A stretch of 64,000 bases of DNA from Singulisphaera sp. GP187 (lineage in GTDB: Bacteria; Planctomycetota; Phycisphaerae; Phycisphaerales; SM1A02), in contig CAMBMO010000009.1 in assembly GCA_945868805.1 (NCBI GenBank), forward strand, positions 1-64,000. The letters are read 5' to 3'. Each line of letters begins with the position of its first letter. The stretch's first letter is position 1. The translations under genes were made by a program, and so were the position numbers. Shown here piece after piece: positions 1-9,197 of this stretch. Under the pieces are notes generated by a model. The model was not told the DNA's origin and ran no database searches. It was given only the letters and a program-made list of their open reading frames with translations.

Positions 1-112
1 TCCGATCGCCGAACGGAAGGCGCTTGGGATCCTCGATTCGCTTGTACGACTTTCAATCGGAATCGAAAACCCGCAAGACCTGATCGCGGACTTGAAGCAA
101 GGTCTCGACTGA
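1..112 (+). CDS. C-terminal end of a PLP-dependent Cys/Met metabolism enzyme (partial)
   Basis: A plus-strand reading frame is already open at the left edge and stops at TGA 110-112, giving about 37 residues. The tail reads [18 protein letters not shown], which matches the hallmark C-terminus of the cystathionine gamma-synthase / O-acetylhomoserine sulfhydrylase / methionine gamma-lyase family (usual form RLSVGIEDPEDLIADL). These enzymes use pyridoxal phosphate to make or break sulfur amino acids. The lysine that binds PLP lies outside the window, so the exact member cannot be chosen. The gene converges on the next one with a 23-base gap and no evident terminator. Confidence 0.8.
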   Translation, partial: PIAERKALGILDSLVRLSIGIENPQDLIADLKQGLD

Positions 113-135
113 AGCACTGAAGCGAAGGAACGCGA

Positions 136-2748
136 TCACTTCGCGCCTGTTGCCGGGGAATCTCGATCGCGAATCGCCCAGCCGCTCGGCGTCCAACGAT
201 TGCGACTTGAATCCACCCCAAAGACTTCCTCCGCTGTTCCAAGTGGAGCGTCGTAGGTCGGACCTCCCCTTCCAATTGCGAGCGCGTCCGACCACCTGGT
301 GCTCTTGGGACTGAGGAGCGCGTGTTCTAATCTCAGGAGCGCCATCATCGTCTCGGGCGACAGTAGTGGTGGATCGCCACTGACATAAACCGCTGACAGA
401 CGATCGAATTCTTCGATGCCACCGGGGATCGACCTCATGATCGACTCGAAATACTCGCGCACTTGTGGCTTCTTGATTCGCTCGATCGCCCGCCTTCCGA
501 ACCCGCGGCGATACTGAACAAGCGCCTCGACAGCGCCGAGTCTCACTGCTGAACCGACCGAAACAACTCCTTCGTGGGTCTGCGATTCATCCGCGCGCGG
601 ACAATCGCTCCAGCGCTGTGAACTTGCCATCCAGCGAAGTGCGGCGACTCTTCCCTCTGGGGTTTGCTGGTCTTCGAGGGCTTTGATTCCGAGCGCGGCC
701 GACGCGCCAAGTCGATCGGGATCGAGTCCGCCGGCGAGCGCGAAGAGCTGCCTTGCGAGCATTCGAGATTGCGCATCTTGCGAAGAGTCCGCGACTTCTT
801 CCGCGAGTTCGAGATACCCGGCAGGTTGCGTCGGCGAAAGTGCCTCGAGTCTCGCACGCCATGGATCGGTCACTCGCGACTGCATCGGAGCATCCCACTC
901 CATGCCGCCTCCACCCATCGACTGATTCTCCGACTCAATATCTCCTGCCTCCTGCTGCAATCCTGAAACACCGAGCAAGATGGCGTCGAGTCCGAGCATC
1001 CCACGAGCGTTGACGATCGCCTGACCGAGTGCCGTCGAAGCATCAGCACGCTCCCTCGCGGCGACGCTCACGACTCGTTCGATGATCCGCTCATCGGGTG
1101 GACGACGAGCTCCGAGTACGGCAGCCTGGTCTCTCAGGAGAGCCGTACCGTTATGCACAAGAAGTTGGAGTACACCATCGTCGCTACCACCTAGGCCAAT
1201 CATCCGCTGCGTCGAATCTTTCGGATTGATCGATCGCAGCAACTCTGCGACTTCGTCCGGAGGCTTGCGAATCCGTAATTTCACAGCGATCTTGTGCAGA
1301 ATCGTCGCGATGTCCTTGGTCGCACTGTCGAGTTGGTCAACACGGGATTGGTGCGCAGCGATGATCCGTCTCAACATTGCCGCTCGCGAGGCTGACGGAC
1401 CCTCGATCGCATTTGGATCGACTCCGCTGAGCGCCCGAAGGAATCCCGCAAGCGCGGGGTCACCGGCCAATTCCGAGAAACGCTCCTCGACTGCTACGAG
1501 GACTTCGAGCGCGTCCACCCCGCGATCAATCAGAATCCCCTGTGCGATCGTTCGACTTCCTCGACTCGGCCCCTTCAACGCCTCTTGGATGAGCGTCTGT
1601 GCATCGAGCCTTCCGGGTGATGATGGTCGCGTTCGATAATTGCGGAGCAGTGCGATTCGACCCTGACTCGATCCTGGAAGACGTTGGAGCGCCTTGGCGA
1701 GCTCCCCGTCGAATTCCTGAGCGACTGCGCCTGCGATCGGCGGGAGCAAAGTGAGCCCGATTGACGAACTGTTCGAGATTGTCTCGAACAACAACGACGC
1801 GGATCGATCATTTCCCGATTCCAACTCGCGCGCGATGAGATCGAGCGCGACGAGCCGCTCCAGCAGAATGCACTGACGAAGGGATTCGTCGAGCGGATCG
1901 AATCGTCCCCAGACAACTGGTGGCACCTCGACGATCGGAATCTCCACCGTGGTTCGCGCGACCCTTTGCCAGCGATTGCGCAGGGCGCGAGCGGCAGCAC
2001 TCGAAGCGCTGACTTCGTGCGTGCCCGACATTGACTCGGGCGCGGGGTTCGCCAAGTCAGGTTGTTCGATCGCTCGCTCGCCGAGATCGACTCCCGCAGA
2101 AGATCGTGGCATTGGATTCGTAGCCTCGCCACCATCGGGGACCGATCGATCGACCGAATCAATTGTCCCTTCCCGCGAATCTGACTCTGCCTCGTCCGAC
2201 CTCATGCTCTCTTCGGACTCGACTTCCGCCTGCATCTGCGAACGCAAATAGAGAACTTCTGCGATCAACCCGGTCAGCGAGAGTGCCACAAAGACCGCCA
2301 AGAGCCACGGAACTTTCTTGGACTCGTCAGGTGCTACGACAATGGCGACTGCCACGGGGTTGCTTGCGGGCCGTCGGTCGTTCGTAACCCGTGGGCTCGA
2401 TCTCTCCGCATCGACTTTCATCCGCGCCAAATAGAGGTGGGCGAGTCTTGGATTGCGCCGCATCAGAACCGCCGCGGCGATCGACCCGAATTGCACTGGA
2501 GAAGCGTGCGAAGAGATCTTCTGCCCGATCTTGTCCGTAGCATTGACCAGTCTCTGTGACGCCTCTCGAATTTCTTGCTGCGCGAGCATCACTGCTCGAC
2601 TGCCGTATTGCGAGCATGTCGCGACCGCTTGGATCCGCGCTTGAGTCGCATCAACGATTTCTGTGCGTGTTGATCCTCGACCGACGCCGATCAACGCATA
2701 GTCGTCCGAATCCTGTGGAAGTTTCAATACGTCGCGAGCAACGCTCAC
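136..2748 (-). CDS. J-domain-like, single-pass membrane protein of unknown function
   Basis: 870 residues. It starts at a GTG whose GTGA overlaps the stop of the preceding gene. The first ~75 residues (YALIGVGRGSTRTEIVDA and following) resemble the degenerate J-domain-like module common at the N-terminus of planctomycete proteins. One strong membrane segment follows at about residues 145-170 (WLLAVFVALSLTGLIAEVLY). The remaining ~700 residues are mostly helical and rich in Ala, Leu, Arg and Glu, with no enzymatic motif I recognise. It is the last gene of the VWA/ExbB/ExbD operon, so it is probably an envelope component of that system; this is inference from context only. Confidence 0.75.
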   Translation of the reverse strand: MSVARDVLKLPQDSDDYALIGVGRGSTRTEIVDATQARIQAVATCSQYGSRAVMLAQQEIREASQRLVNATDKIGQKISSHASPVQFGSIAAAVLMRRNPRLAHLYLARMKVDAERSSPRVTNDRRPASNPVAVAIVVAPDESKKVPWLLAVFVALSLTGLIAEVLYLRSQMQAEVESEESMRSDEAESDSREGTIDSVDRSVPDGGEATNPMPRSSAGVDLGERAIEQPDLANPAPESMSGTHEVSASSAAARALRNRWQRVARTTVEIPIVEVPPVVWGRFDPLDESLRQCILLERLVALDLIARELESGNDRSASLLFETISNSSSIGLTLLPPIAGAVAQEFDGELAKALQRLPGSSQGRIALLRNYRTRPSSPGRLDAQTLIQEALKGPSRGSRTIAQGILIDRGVDALEVLVAVEERFSELAGDPALAGFLRALSGVDPNAIEGPSASRAAMLRRIIAAHQSRVDQLDSATKDIATILHKIAVKLRIRKPPDEVAELLRSINPKDSTQRMIGLGGSDDGVLQLLVHNGTALLRDQAAVLGARRPPDERIIERVVSVAARERADASTALGQAIVNARGMLGLDAILLGVSGLQQEAGDIESENQSMGGGGMEWDAPMQSRVTDPWRARLEALSPTQPAGYLELAEEVADSSQDAQSRMLARQLFALAGGLDPDRLGASAALGIKALEDQQTPEGRVAALRWMASSQRWSDCPRADESQTHEGVVSVGSAVRLGAVEALVQYRRGFGRRAIERIKKPQVREYFESIMRSIPGGIEEFDRLSAVYVSGDPPLLSPETMMALLRLEHALLSPKSTRWSDALAIGRGGPTYDAPLGTAEEVFGVDSSRNRWTPSGWAIRDRDSPATGAK

Positions 2749-5453
2749 TTCGCACTCCCCTTTTCAGGAAGAGTCTGCGGCACTGCGACTCCGAGGCGGA
2801 TCGCAAGTGCCTTCAATCGCTCTCCCCCGGCGCCAGGACCCCAGTCTGGAATGAGCACCAGATGCTGTGCCAAGATCTTTCGGACCTCGTCCGGATTCGA
2901 CTTCACCATCAGTTCGCAGAGGTCTGCCTTTCGGCCGAACCACTCGTCCGAACGAACTGGCAGCGCGCCGACCAGACGTGAAAGTGCTTCGAATGCCGCA
3001 TCGAAATCACCCGATGCCATCGCGGCATCAGCCATGAGTGTGTATGCCTGCGCGTCATCTGGACGATTCGCCAACAGCTCGCGCGCGATCGTGAGTGCCT
3101 CCTTGGACATCAACTGAGCATCCGCGCCTCGCGGGGCACTCTCCCCAAGCGCATCGAGCGCGCGAATCGATCGCGCACTGCTGAGCAGCGCCAGTCCGAG
3201 CTGAATTTCGGCCGCGGCTGCTCTCTGGGTGTCGCCGGACTTCCGTGCGGCATCGCGGAGCGCACGGCGAGATCCAACGATTACCCATCGACCCGACGCC
3301 ACTTGCTGAGGGGTTAACTGACCACTCGCAATCATCGATTCCATTCCGCGCACGAAGAGCCCCTCCGCCACTGGCCTCCATTGCAAATCGGCGATCGCTC
3401 GGATGGTGCCAATCGCATCAATCCCTGCGACGAAATCGCGCCGTGCGAACGCGAGCGCCAGCCTGCGCACAGCGATTTCGGATCGAATCTCGATCGGCTC
3501 TTCGGCGATTCTGTACTTGGTCGCGACCAATTCGAGAAGTCGAATCGCATGATCAACACTATGGACAGCGGGATCCAACGATGCTTCCAGCTGTTGGCGC
3601 ACGACGATGTCCACCGACCCGGTCGGCCAGACCTGAATCGGCGCGGGAGGGATGCTCAGAAGTCGCATCGCTTCAACCCGTCGATCTTCCGCTTGAGCAG
3701 ATCTGAACCTCCGGTAGAGCAACGATCCCACGGTTTGACGGGTCGAACTCCGATCGCCCTCGCGCAGTGTGTCGCGCAGGAGACGGTCGACCAATCCAGA
3801 ATCGCGTTCCGCTCCTGGAGCTTCGCCGAGAATCGTCGCGGCGCTCGTCGCGTGACTCCCGGATTCGAAACGCAAGAGGTACTCCCGAGCCAAGTCAAAT
3901 TTTTGTGGCCGACCGTCGCCCTCAACGATGCATGTGCCCGCCGTTGCTGACTCGATGGCCATCCAGAGTGCTTCGTCCGCGCGATTGCCTGAGAGCTGAT
4001 TCGACGCCGCAACGAATGAAGCCGATGCTTCGCAGCGATGATCCGCCCCGAGCTGAGACCACGCCAGCAGTTCGAGGATCGATGCAGAAGTCTGATGGTC
4101 GGGTGGCGAGTTCTCGACGGCGAGCGCGAGTTCTCGCGAAGCAGTGTCGAGCGCGGAACGTCTGACGGTTGCGTCTGTTGCCGCCCGACCGCGGTCGTAC
4201 TCCTGGATCCCGCGCGCCAAACACGCGGAAAACTTCGAGCCGACCGTGAGGGCCGGCACCCTTTGCGCGATTCGGCGAACGGAACCAAAGTCGCCCTGGA
4301 GTGCCGCGATCAAGAGTGCGTCACGTGCGAATTCAATCGCCTCCGCACTCCCCGATGATTCTTCAACAGCCCGCACTGCGGCGCCAACGACGGCAGGACA
4401 ATTCAATCGATTTCCCATTTCTCTCAGAAACGCGGTCGCGCGCGAGTACGAACCCGTATCGACCAAGGCCTGCAAATACCAACTCGAGTAATCGGCGAGT
4501 CCCTCCCACACCCCGCGTTGTTTCAGCAGGTCAAACCAAACCTCGGCCACTTCGAAGTCGCTCTGAAGCGCCTTCGTCATCGCCATCCCAAGTATCGACT
4601 GTGCGTAGTACTCCTCACAGAGCAGGTCAATCGAGCAATCGACTGGTTCAGGAAGCGCCTTGCCCGTCTCCAGCAATTCGGACCAAGATGAAACGAGCGC
4701 CGTCGCCCTCTGCATCCATGGCGTTGACGGGTCGCGGATTGAATTCGCGATCGGCCGGTCGATCCACAACAACCAGTAGCGACAGAGCGCGCGAATGAAC
4801 TTGGTCGTCAGCAGGAGATCCGACGACTCGTCGACTTGAGCTCCCACGGAGATTCGCTGCTGTTCATCCGCTCCTGCGACAAGAAGCCTGCCCTTCTCAA
4901 TCGACTGCGCAAGTTCACCGGCAAGTTGATCGAGTGATTCCAGTGCGTGGAGGAGAGACGCCACGGTTCGCGCTCGGTCATCCTTGTCGACCTGACCCTG
5001 TCGCAGGCGCTCGATGCCTTTGAGCGACATGCGGTACTCCGCGCGACCAAGGGCAAGTCGCAACTTGGCTTGGTCAGGAACGCTTTCGCGCTTCAGTAGT
5101 TGCCCAATCCGTGCGCGCAAATCGGAAACCTTCTCTTCGTCAGTCGCTCGATCAACGAGGCGTATATACGCGTCGGACAATCTCGCGATCGCCGATGGAC
5201 TGGAGGCTGTCGACTTGCGGACCTGCTCGTCTAGCACGACCGCGAGAATCTCGTCGAGCCCCGCCTGCGAAAGCCACGCTGTCAGTGCCGAAGTCTCGTC
5301 AGCACGATCCGTGTCATCGGACAACGCCACCTCCGTCCCGGTCACATTCGCACTCGAAACCACCCCGCGGGCTGGCGCAGGGGTCCATCCCCAGCACAAA
5401 AAGAACGCGACCAACCAAAGGCCTCGCCGGACCATCATCCCTATGGTCACCAT
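2745..5453 (-). CDS. Large exported helical/TPR-like repeat protein
   Basis: About 902 residues from the ATG at 5453. The ORF track begins further upstream at a TTG inside the ExbD gene; I prefer 5453, or the ATG pair near 5438, because either leaves the upstream stop (5473) intact and places a signal peptide (GLWLVAFFLCWGWTPAPARG) at the N-terminus. The mature protein is a long run of amphipathic helices. The best TPR-like stretch lies near the C-terminus (AQAYTLMADAAMASGDFDAA). No catalytic motif is visible. It is likely a periplasmic scaffold for the neighbouring ExbB/ExbD proteins, and its stop overlaps the GTG of the next gene. Confidence 0.7.
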   Translation of the reverse strand: MVTIGMMVRRGLWLVAFFLCWGWTPAPARGVVSSANVTGTEVALSDDTDRADETSALTAWLSQAGLDEILAVVLDEQVRKSTASSPSAIARLSDAYIRLVDRATDEEKVSDLRARIGQLLKRESVPDQAKLRLALGRAEYRMSLKGIERLRQGQVDKDDRARTVASLLHALESLDQLAGELAQSIEKGRLLVAGADEQQRISVGAQVDESSDLLLTTKFIRALCRYWLLWIDRPIANSIRDPSTPWMQRATALVSSWSELLETGKALPEPVDCSIDLLCEEYYAQSILGMAMTKALQSDFEVAEVWFDLLKQRGVWEGLADYSSWYLQALVDTGSYSRATAFLREMGNRLNCPAVVGAAVRAVEESSGSAEAIEFARDALLIAALQGDFGSVRRIAQRVPALTVGSKFSACLARGIQEYDRGRAATDATVRRSALDTASRELALAVENSPPDHQTSASILELLAWSQLGADHRCEASASFVAASNQLSGNRADEALWMAIESATAGTCIVEGDGRPQKFDLAREYLLRFESGSHATSAATILGEAPGAERDSGLVDRLLRDTLREGDRSSTRQTVGSLLYRRFRSAQAEDRRVEAMRLLSIPPAPIQVWPTGSVDIVVRQQLEASLDPAVHSVDHAIRLLELVATKYRIAEEPIEIRSEIAVRRLALAFARRDFVAGIDAIGTIRAIADLQWRPVAEGLFVRGMESMIASGQLTPQQVASGRWVIVGSRRALRDAARKSGDTQRAAAAEIQLGLALLSSARSIRALDALGESAPRGADAQLMSKEALTIARELLANRPDDAQAYTLMADAAMASGDFDAAFEALSRLVGALPVRSDEWFGRKADLCELMVKSNPDEVRKILAQHLVLIPDWGPGAGGERLKALAIRLGVAVPQTLPEKGSAK

Positions 5454-5472
5454 GATCCTGATGATCGATGGA

Positions 5473-5892
5473 TCAATTGCTTGCGCTGACATACGAGACC
5501 TTTTCGAAGCCCGCATCCTTGGCCGCTTGCATCGCGGCCGCAACCGCCGCAACTTTCGGTCCCGGATGCACGCGAACCACGATGCCGAGATCGCGGGGTA
5601 ATTGTTTCAAGACCGAAGCGAGGGCATCACGACTGCGCGTCTCACGTGCGCCAATTCGAAACAGGTCGCCGCTCGCATCACTCTCGACATCGACAATCTG
5701 CGGGCTCAACGCCGATGCGCCAACACCGGAACGCGCGGCCGTGGGATCGGCGAGAAGTTGTGATTCATGCCCCCCTGCGGAAGTCGTAAAGATGAAGTAC
5801 GACAAAAGCAGAAAGGTCGCATCGATCATGCTCGTCATGCCGAGCGAAATCGGAGAACGCGAGTTTCTCCGTGCCCTCTCTCCGACTTTCAT
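5473..5892 (-). CDS. ExbD/TolR family proton-channel subunit (second copy)
   Basis: 139 residues. A short basic cytoplasmic N-terminus is followed by one membrane helix with the essential family aspartate (SMIDATFLLLSYFIFTT), then a periplasmic domain of ~90 residues typical of ExbD/TolR. In this family the Asp carries protons through the ExbB pore and couples the proton motive force to periplasmic work. The start codon overlaps the stop of the first ExbD copy by 4 bases. The two copies share little outside the membrane helix, so they probably form distinct subunits rather than a recent duplication. Confidence 0.85.
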   Translation of the reverse strand: MKVGERARRNSRSPISLGMTSMIDATFLLLSYFIFTTSAGGHESQLLADPTAARSGVGASALSPQIVDVESDASGDLFRIGARETRSRDALASVLKQLPRDLGIVVRVHPGPKVAAVAAAMQAAKDAGFEKVSYVSASN

Positions 5893-6308
5893 TGGACTTC
5901 GCCCTTCGAACTCGTGGTCGCAACCCGGACCGATCGAAACCCTCCGCTCCGAAGTCCATCGACGACAAGATTCAATCTTGCGGCGTCGGCTCTGCGATCT
6001 GCGCGGATGATGGGAACAGCGACTGGATCCTGCGCTAGCACCTCTTTCGCTCGCAGAGCCAATTCGTTTGGTTCGACGACATCGTCGACGACGGTGATCA
6101 CTCCCGCCGCATCGACATTGACGACCATCCCGGCAGATCCGGTTGCCGCGTCTTCATTTCCCGCCTCTTCAGGCAGCTCGACCGGTGTCGATGCCATCTG
6201 CGCGAGTTGCGCAGTCGTCAGGAAGAAAATGAGGAGCAAGAACACGACATCGATCATCGGTGTCATGTCGAGAACGAAAACTCCATAGGGCCTTCGCTTA
6301 ATCCTCAT
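5889..6308 (-). CDS. ExbD/TolR family proton-channel subunit (first copy)
   Basis: 139 residues with the classical layout: basic N-terminus, DMTPMIDVVFLLLIFFLTT membrane helix with the conserved Asp, and a periplasmic domain ending near residue 139. The ATG overlaps the ExbB stop (ATGA), indicating translational coupling. With the adjacent ExbB/TolQ gene it should form the proton-driven stator unit. There is no TonB, TolA or TolB nearby, so the motor's client is probably the operon's own VWA or repeat proteins. Confidence 0.9.
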   Translation of the reverse strand: MRIKRRPYGVFVLDMTPMIDVVFLLLIFFLTTAQLAQMASTPVELPEEAGNEDAATGSAGMVVNVDAAGVITVVDDVVEPNELALRAKEVLAQDPVAVPIIRADRRADAARLNLVVDGLRSGGFRSVRVATTSSKGEVQ

Positions 6309-6979
6309 GTCGGCTTGTCTTCTTGGGAGACTGTTGGAAAACTTGGACCAATGCGTTCCAGAGAGAGTGCCAGGGGTTCGAGTGCCCGACTCGCGTCCGA
6401 TGCCGCGCGATCAATGCGGTTTCGCAACCACGAATGAATCATAACGGCGGGAATCGCAACAACGAGTCCTTGAAAAGTCGTAATCAAAGCGATGCTGATG
6501 TTGTACGCAAGCGTTTCGTAATAGGTACTGCTCTTCGTCGCAGCGCCGGCAACCGTCTCGAATGCCCCAATCATCCCTTGCACGGTTCCAAGCAATCCAA
6601 GCAATGGAGCGACGCTCGCGATCACTGCGATCGGATCGATGGCACGAAAGAGTCGCGCAGTCTCGTCTTCGCCAGCGTCTTCCATCGCCGACCGAGCTTC
6701 CAGCCCCCCAAGTGGAACGCGAAGCGATCGATCAATGCCAGCGGCTGCGATGCGCCCGAGGAAAGTGTCGCCCTCGGGAGTCTGACAATCCTCGAGTGCC
6801 TGCTGAAAGTCGCCTGCGTCAGCCTGCATGCGAAGTTCCTTCACCTGCTCCTCGGGGACAAGCTGAGCTCGACGAGTCCTCAACGCCGCGGAAATTGCGT
6901 AGGCCATTGCGATGATGCTCAAGCCCAAAATGATGTATCCAATGATGCCGCCGCCTTCGATGTACTTGAAGAAACTCAC
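6305..6979 (-). CDS. MotA/TolQ/ExbB family proton-channel protein
   Basis: About 224 residues, with three membrane segments: near residues 10-30 (GGIIGYIILGLSIIAMAYA), ~115-145 (IASVAPLLGLLGTVQGMIGA) and ~160-190. The PLLGLLGTVxGMIxAF signature is diagnostic of TolQ/ExbB. The ORF track starts at TTG 6985, but GTG 6979 is better because GGAG lies 7 bases upstream of it and only 2 bases from the TTG. ExbB pentamers surround ExbD dimers in the inner membrane. It is followed by two ExbD genes with 4-base overlaps. Confidence 0.9.
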   Translation of the reverse strand: MSFFKYIEGGGIIGYIILGLSIIAMAYAISAALRTRRAQLVPEEQVKELRMQADAGDFQQALEDCQTPEGDTFLGRIAAAGIDRSLRVPLGGLEARSAMEDAGEDETARLFRAIDPIAVIASVAPLLGLLGTVQGMIGAFETVAGAATKSSTYYETLAYNISIALITTFQGLVVAIPAVMIHSWLRNRIDRAASDASRALEPLALSLERIGPSFPTVSQEDKPT

Positions 6980-6981
6980 GC

Positions 6982-8214
6982 TCAATCTCCTTTGGTGGGG
7001 TATATCGTCGGCGGATTGCCTGCCGGGGTTTCGACGACTGTCGTCTCGACCCTACTCCTAAACTGACTTTCGTATTCACTTCTAATTCGACGCAGGGTCG
7101 CCGCCGATTCGTCATCTTGAACTTGGGCGAGAGCAATCGCGGACTGTGCGAGCGCTGCATCCGCGAGTCGGGGCAGCTCTGCCCCATACGCCGCTGGCAC
7201 CATCAGCATCTTCCCGACCCCTCGTCGAATCTCCTCTGGATCGGATTCCATCGCAAGGCTCCGTCCTTCGGCGTAGATCGCCCATACTCGTGCCAATCCC
7301 TCTTCGTCTCGCACGATTTGCGCGAGCGATTGTCGACTCCGTTTGCGAACTGCCGAATCCGACGAAACGGAATCTGCCCAGAGTGCGATCAATTTCGCTC
7401 CCTTCTTCGCTGCGGTCCTTGCAGCGACGGACGAAGATCGCGTGCCTTCCGCCCCGACTGAATCCTTCGCATTCGTCGTTCCTTCTCGAACAGTCATCGC
7501 CGGGGGGCGTGGCAAACCCGCATCCGCACCTGCGATCCTCGCGACATCCGCGATCAACTGTGAAAGCCGGAGATCATTCTCGCGGCGCGCACGATCGGCC
7601 GCAGCATCGAAGAGGTCCTGCGCCCGCTTCGCAGATTCCCCATCCGTCCATGCGGGGGCGACGGACAAGAGGAGTCCATATTCACGATCGAATTGATCGA
7701 CGCTGCCCATCCACGGCTCTGGAATCGCGATGCGACCCCGAAGGGCGGAGACTGTCATGGCGGCCTCGATTGATTCCACCCAATCTGCATCCGAGCTCGC
7801 CGCCGTCGTCGCGATTCCTTCGGCAGCCATCATCCGCGAAAGTTCTGCGCCGGCTTCAATGCGATGAGCCGCCGCCGCGAAGCACTTCCGAGCACCAGTC
7901 GCATCTCCATGTGAGAGTCGAATCCTTCCGCGCCAAAGCAATTCGCCAAGCGCGACTCTCTGCATTCGGAGCGGAGACGATTCATCACCGGAAATGGTTC
8001 GGATCTGATCCCACCGCAGGAACTGCGAGAACGCGACCGCGCCATCATCCACGCTGATCTCTATCCCATCGGGCGACTCCATCACGATCTTCGCTTGTTT
8101 GGACCCCGCTCCACCGCGAAGTTCGATTGTCGCAAGCCCCTGCCCGTCCGCAAAGGCGAGAACAGCAAGTGCCCACGGCGCACAAATCGCGATCACGGTC
8201 AGTGCTGTCGTCAC
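6982..8214 (-). CDS. Membrane-anchored or exported protein of unknown function
   Basis: About 410 residues from a GTG at 8214. This GTG overlaps the stop of the VWA gene (GTGA) and is preceded by GAGG at 8 bases, so I prefer it to the TTG at 8313 used by the ORF track. The N-terminus is a signal anchor or signal peptide (LTVIAICAPWALAVLAFADG). The rest is mainly helical and Ala/Arg/Glu-rich, with a TPR-like stretch (GRIRLSHGDATGARKCFAAA). No known enzyme motif was found. Its position between the VWA and ExbB genes points to a structural part of the same envelope complex. Confidence 0.7.
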   Translation of the reverse strand: MTTALTVIAICAPWALAVLAFADGQGLATIELRGGAGSKQAKIVMESPDGIEISVDDGAVAFSQFLRWDQIRTISGDESSPLRMQRVALGELLWRGRIRLSHGDATGARKCFAAAAHRIEAGAELSRMMAAEGIATTAASSDADWVESIEAAMTVSALRGRIAIPEPWMGSVDQFDREYGLLLSVAPAWTDGESAKRAQDLFDAAADRARRENDLRLSQLIADVARIAGADAGLPRPPAMTVREGTTNAKDSVGAEGTRSSSVAARTAAKKGAKLIALWADSVSSDSAVRKRSRQSLAQIVRDEEGLARVWAIYAEGRSLAMESDPEEIRRGVGKMLMVPAAYGAELPRLADAALAQSAIALAQVQDDESAATLRRIRSEYESQFRSRVETTVVETPAGNPPTIYPTKGD

Positions 8215-9170
8215 GGCGACGACCTCGATGCAGAGACGGAAAATGTTCCACCTGTTTCCGCGGCGATTCGTCGCAGTGGCGCTGTCGCAGCTGCTTGTCC
8301 GAACGCGATGCAATGAATCACCGTGTTCGGACCGCGTCGATTCATTCGAAGAATCTCATCTGCGGCATCAGGGGGGATCTCGCCATCGCTCATGAAGAAG
8401 ACAACATCGGGGCGTTCGGGACGACTCAGGACGAATTGGAATGCAGAAACTGGATTCGTTCCACCACCCTGCCCTACATCCATGATCCAACCCTTCAATC
8501 TTCCAACCGACTCGTCCCGACACTTGATGAATCCGCCTTCCTTGTCAAGCGTGATGAAGTCATCATCGAAGAGCGCGACACAGACCGACGCGTAATCTGG
8601 AAGCGAGACGATGCTGCGAACCAGCTCGACTTTCGCTTGAAGCATGCGATCGTCAATCCCCATCGACCCGGACTTGTCGATGACATACCCAATTCGCCTC
8701 CCGCGTCCGCCGACTCCGAAAAAGGTCGTGCCACCACCCATGCCGTTGCCAATCCCGCCACTGCCCCCGCCGCCACCCGATGCGAAAAGCCCTTCGGCAC
8801 CCTCCGCCACCACTGCGGCGTCGCCTTGAGAATTCCCAGTCGGATCGGGCAGTCCTGCAATCATGAACTCTGCGCCACCAAAGTCTGTTTCGGCGGCACG
8901 AACCTCCGGAGTCGACTCACTTCCCGACGAGGTCGAACCCGTGGAAGGACTGAGGGGCTCTGCATCGACTAATGCAATCTCGATCGTTTGGATAGAAGTC
9001 CCGGTTGTTCCACCCACACCAACATGAATGCTCGACAAGACCGCCAACAAGATCCCGTGAAATGGCGCCGAGACTGCGAGCCCGATCCAGATCCATGCAA
9101 CGAATCGACCTCTCGGTTCGCTCGTCGACGAATGTTGACTTCCTTGCGTTGGATTGGCCACCGTCGTCAT
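8211..9170 (-). CDS. Membrane-anchored von Willebrand factor A (VWA) domain protein
   Basis: 319 residues. One membrane segment lies at about residues 24-50, followed by a Ser/Gly-rich linker (~70-155) with a run of glycines, then a VWA domain from about 160 to the end. The metal-ion-dependent adhesion site is intact: DKSGS at ~165-169, with later Thr and Asp positions plausible (FFMSDGEIP). VWA domains bind protein ligands through a divalent metal. It is the first gene of a seven-gene operon with ExbB/ExbD. A TACAAT hexamer 9 bases upstream of the ATG could be its -10, but no good -35 is visible. Confidence 0.85.
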   Translation of the reverse strand: MTTVANPTQGSQHSSTSEPRGRFVAWIWIGLAVSAPFHGILLAVLSSIHVGVGGTTGTSIQTIEIALVDAEPLSPSTGSTSSGSESTPEVRAAETDFGGAEFMIAGLPDPTGNSQGDAAVVAEGAEGLFASGGGGGSGGIGNGMGGGTTFFGVGGRGRRIGYVIDKSGSMGIDDRMLQAKVELVRSIVSLPDYASVCVALFDDDFITLDKEGGFIKCRDESVGRLKGWIMDVGQGGGTNPVSAFQFVLSRPERPDVVFFMSDGEIPPDAADEILRMNRRGPNTVIHCIAFGQAAATAPLRRIAAETGGTFSVSASRSSP

Positions 9171-9197
9171 TCAGTGAAGATTGTAGTCTTGCGGTCA

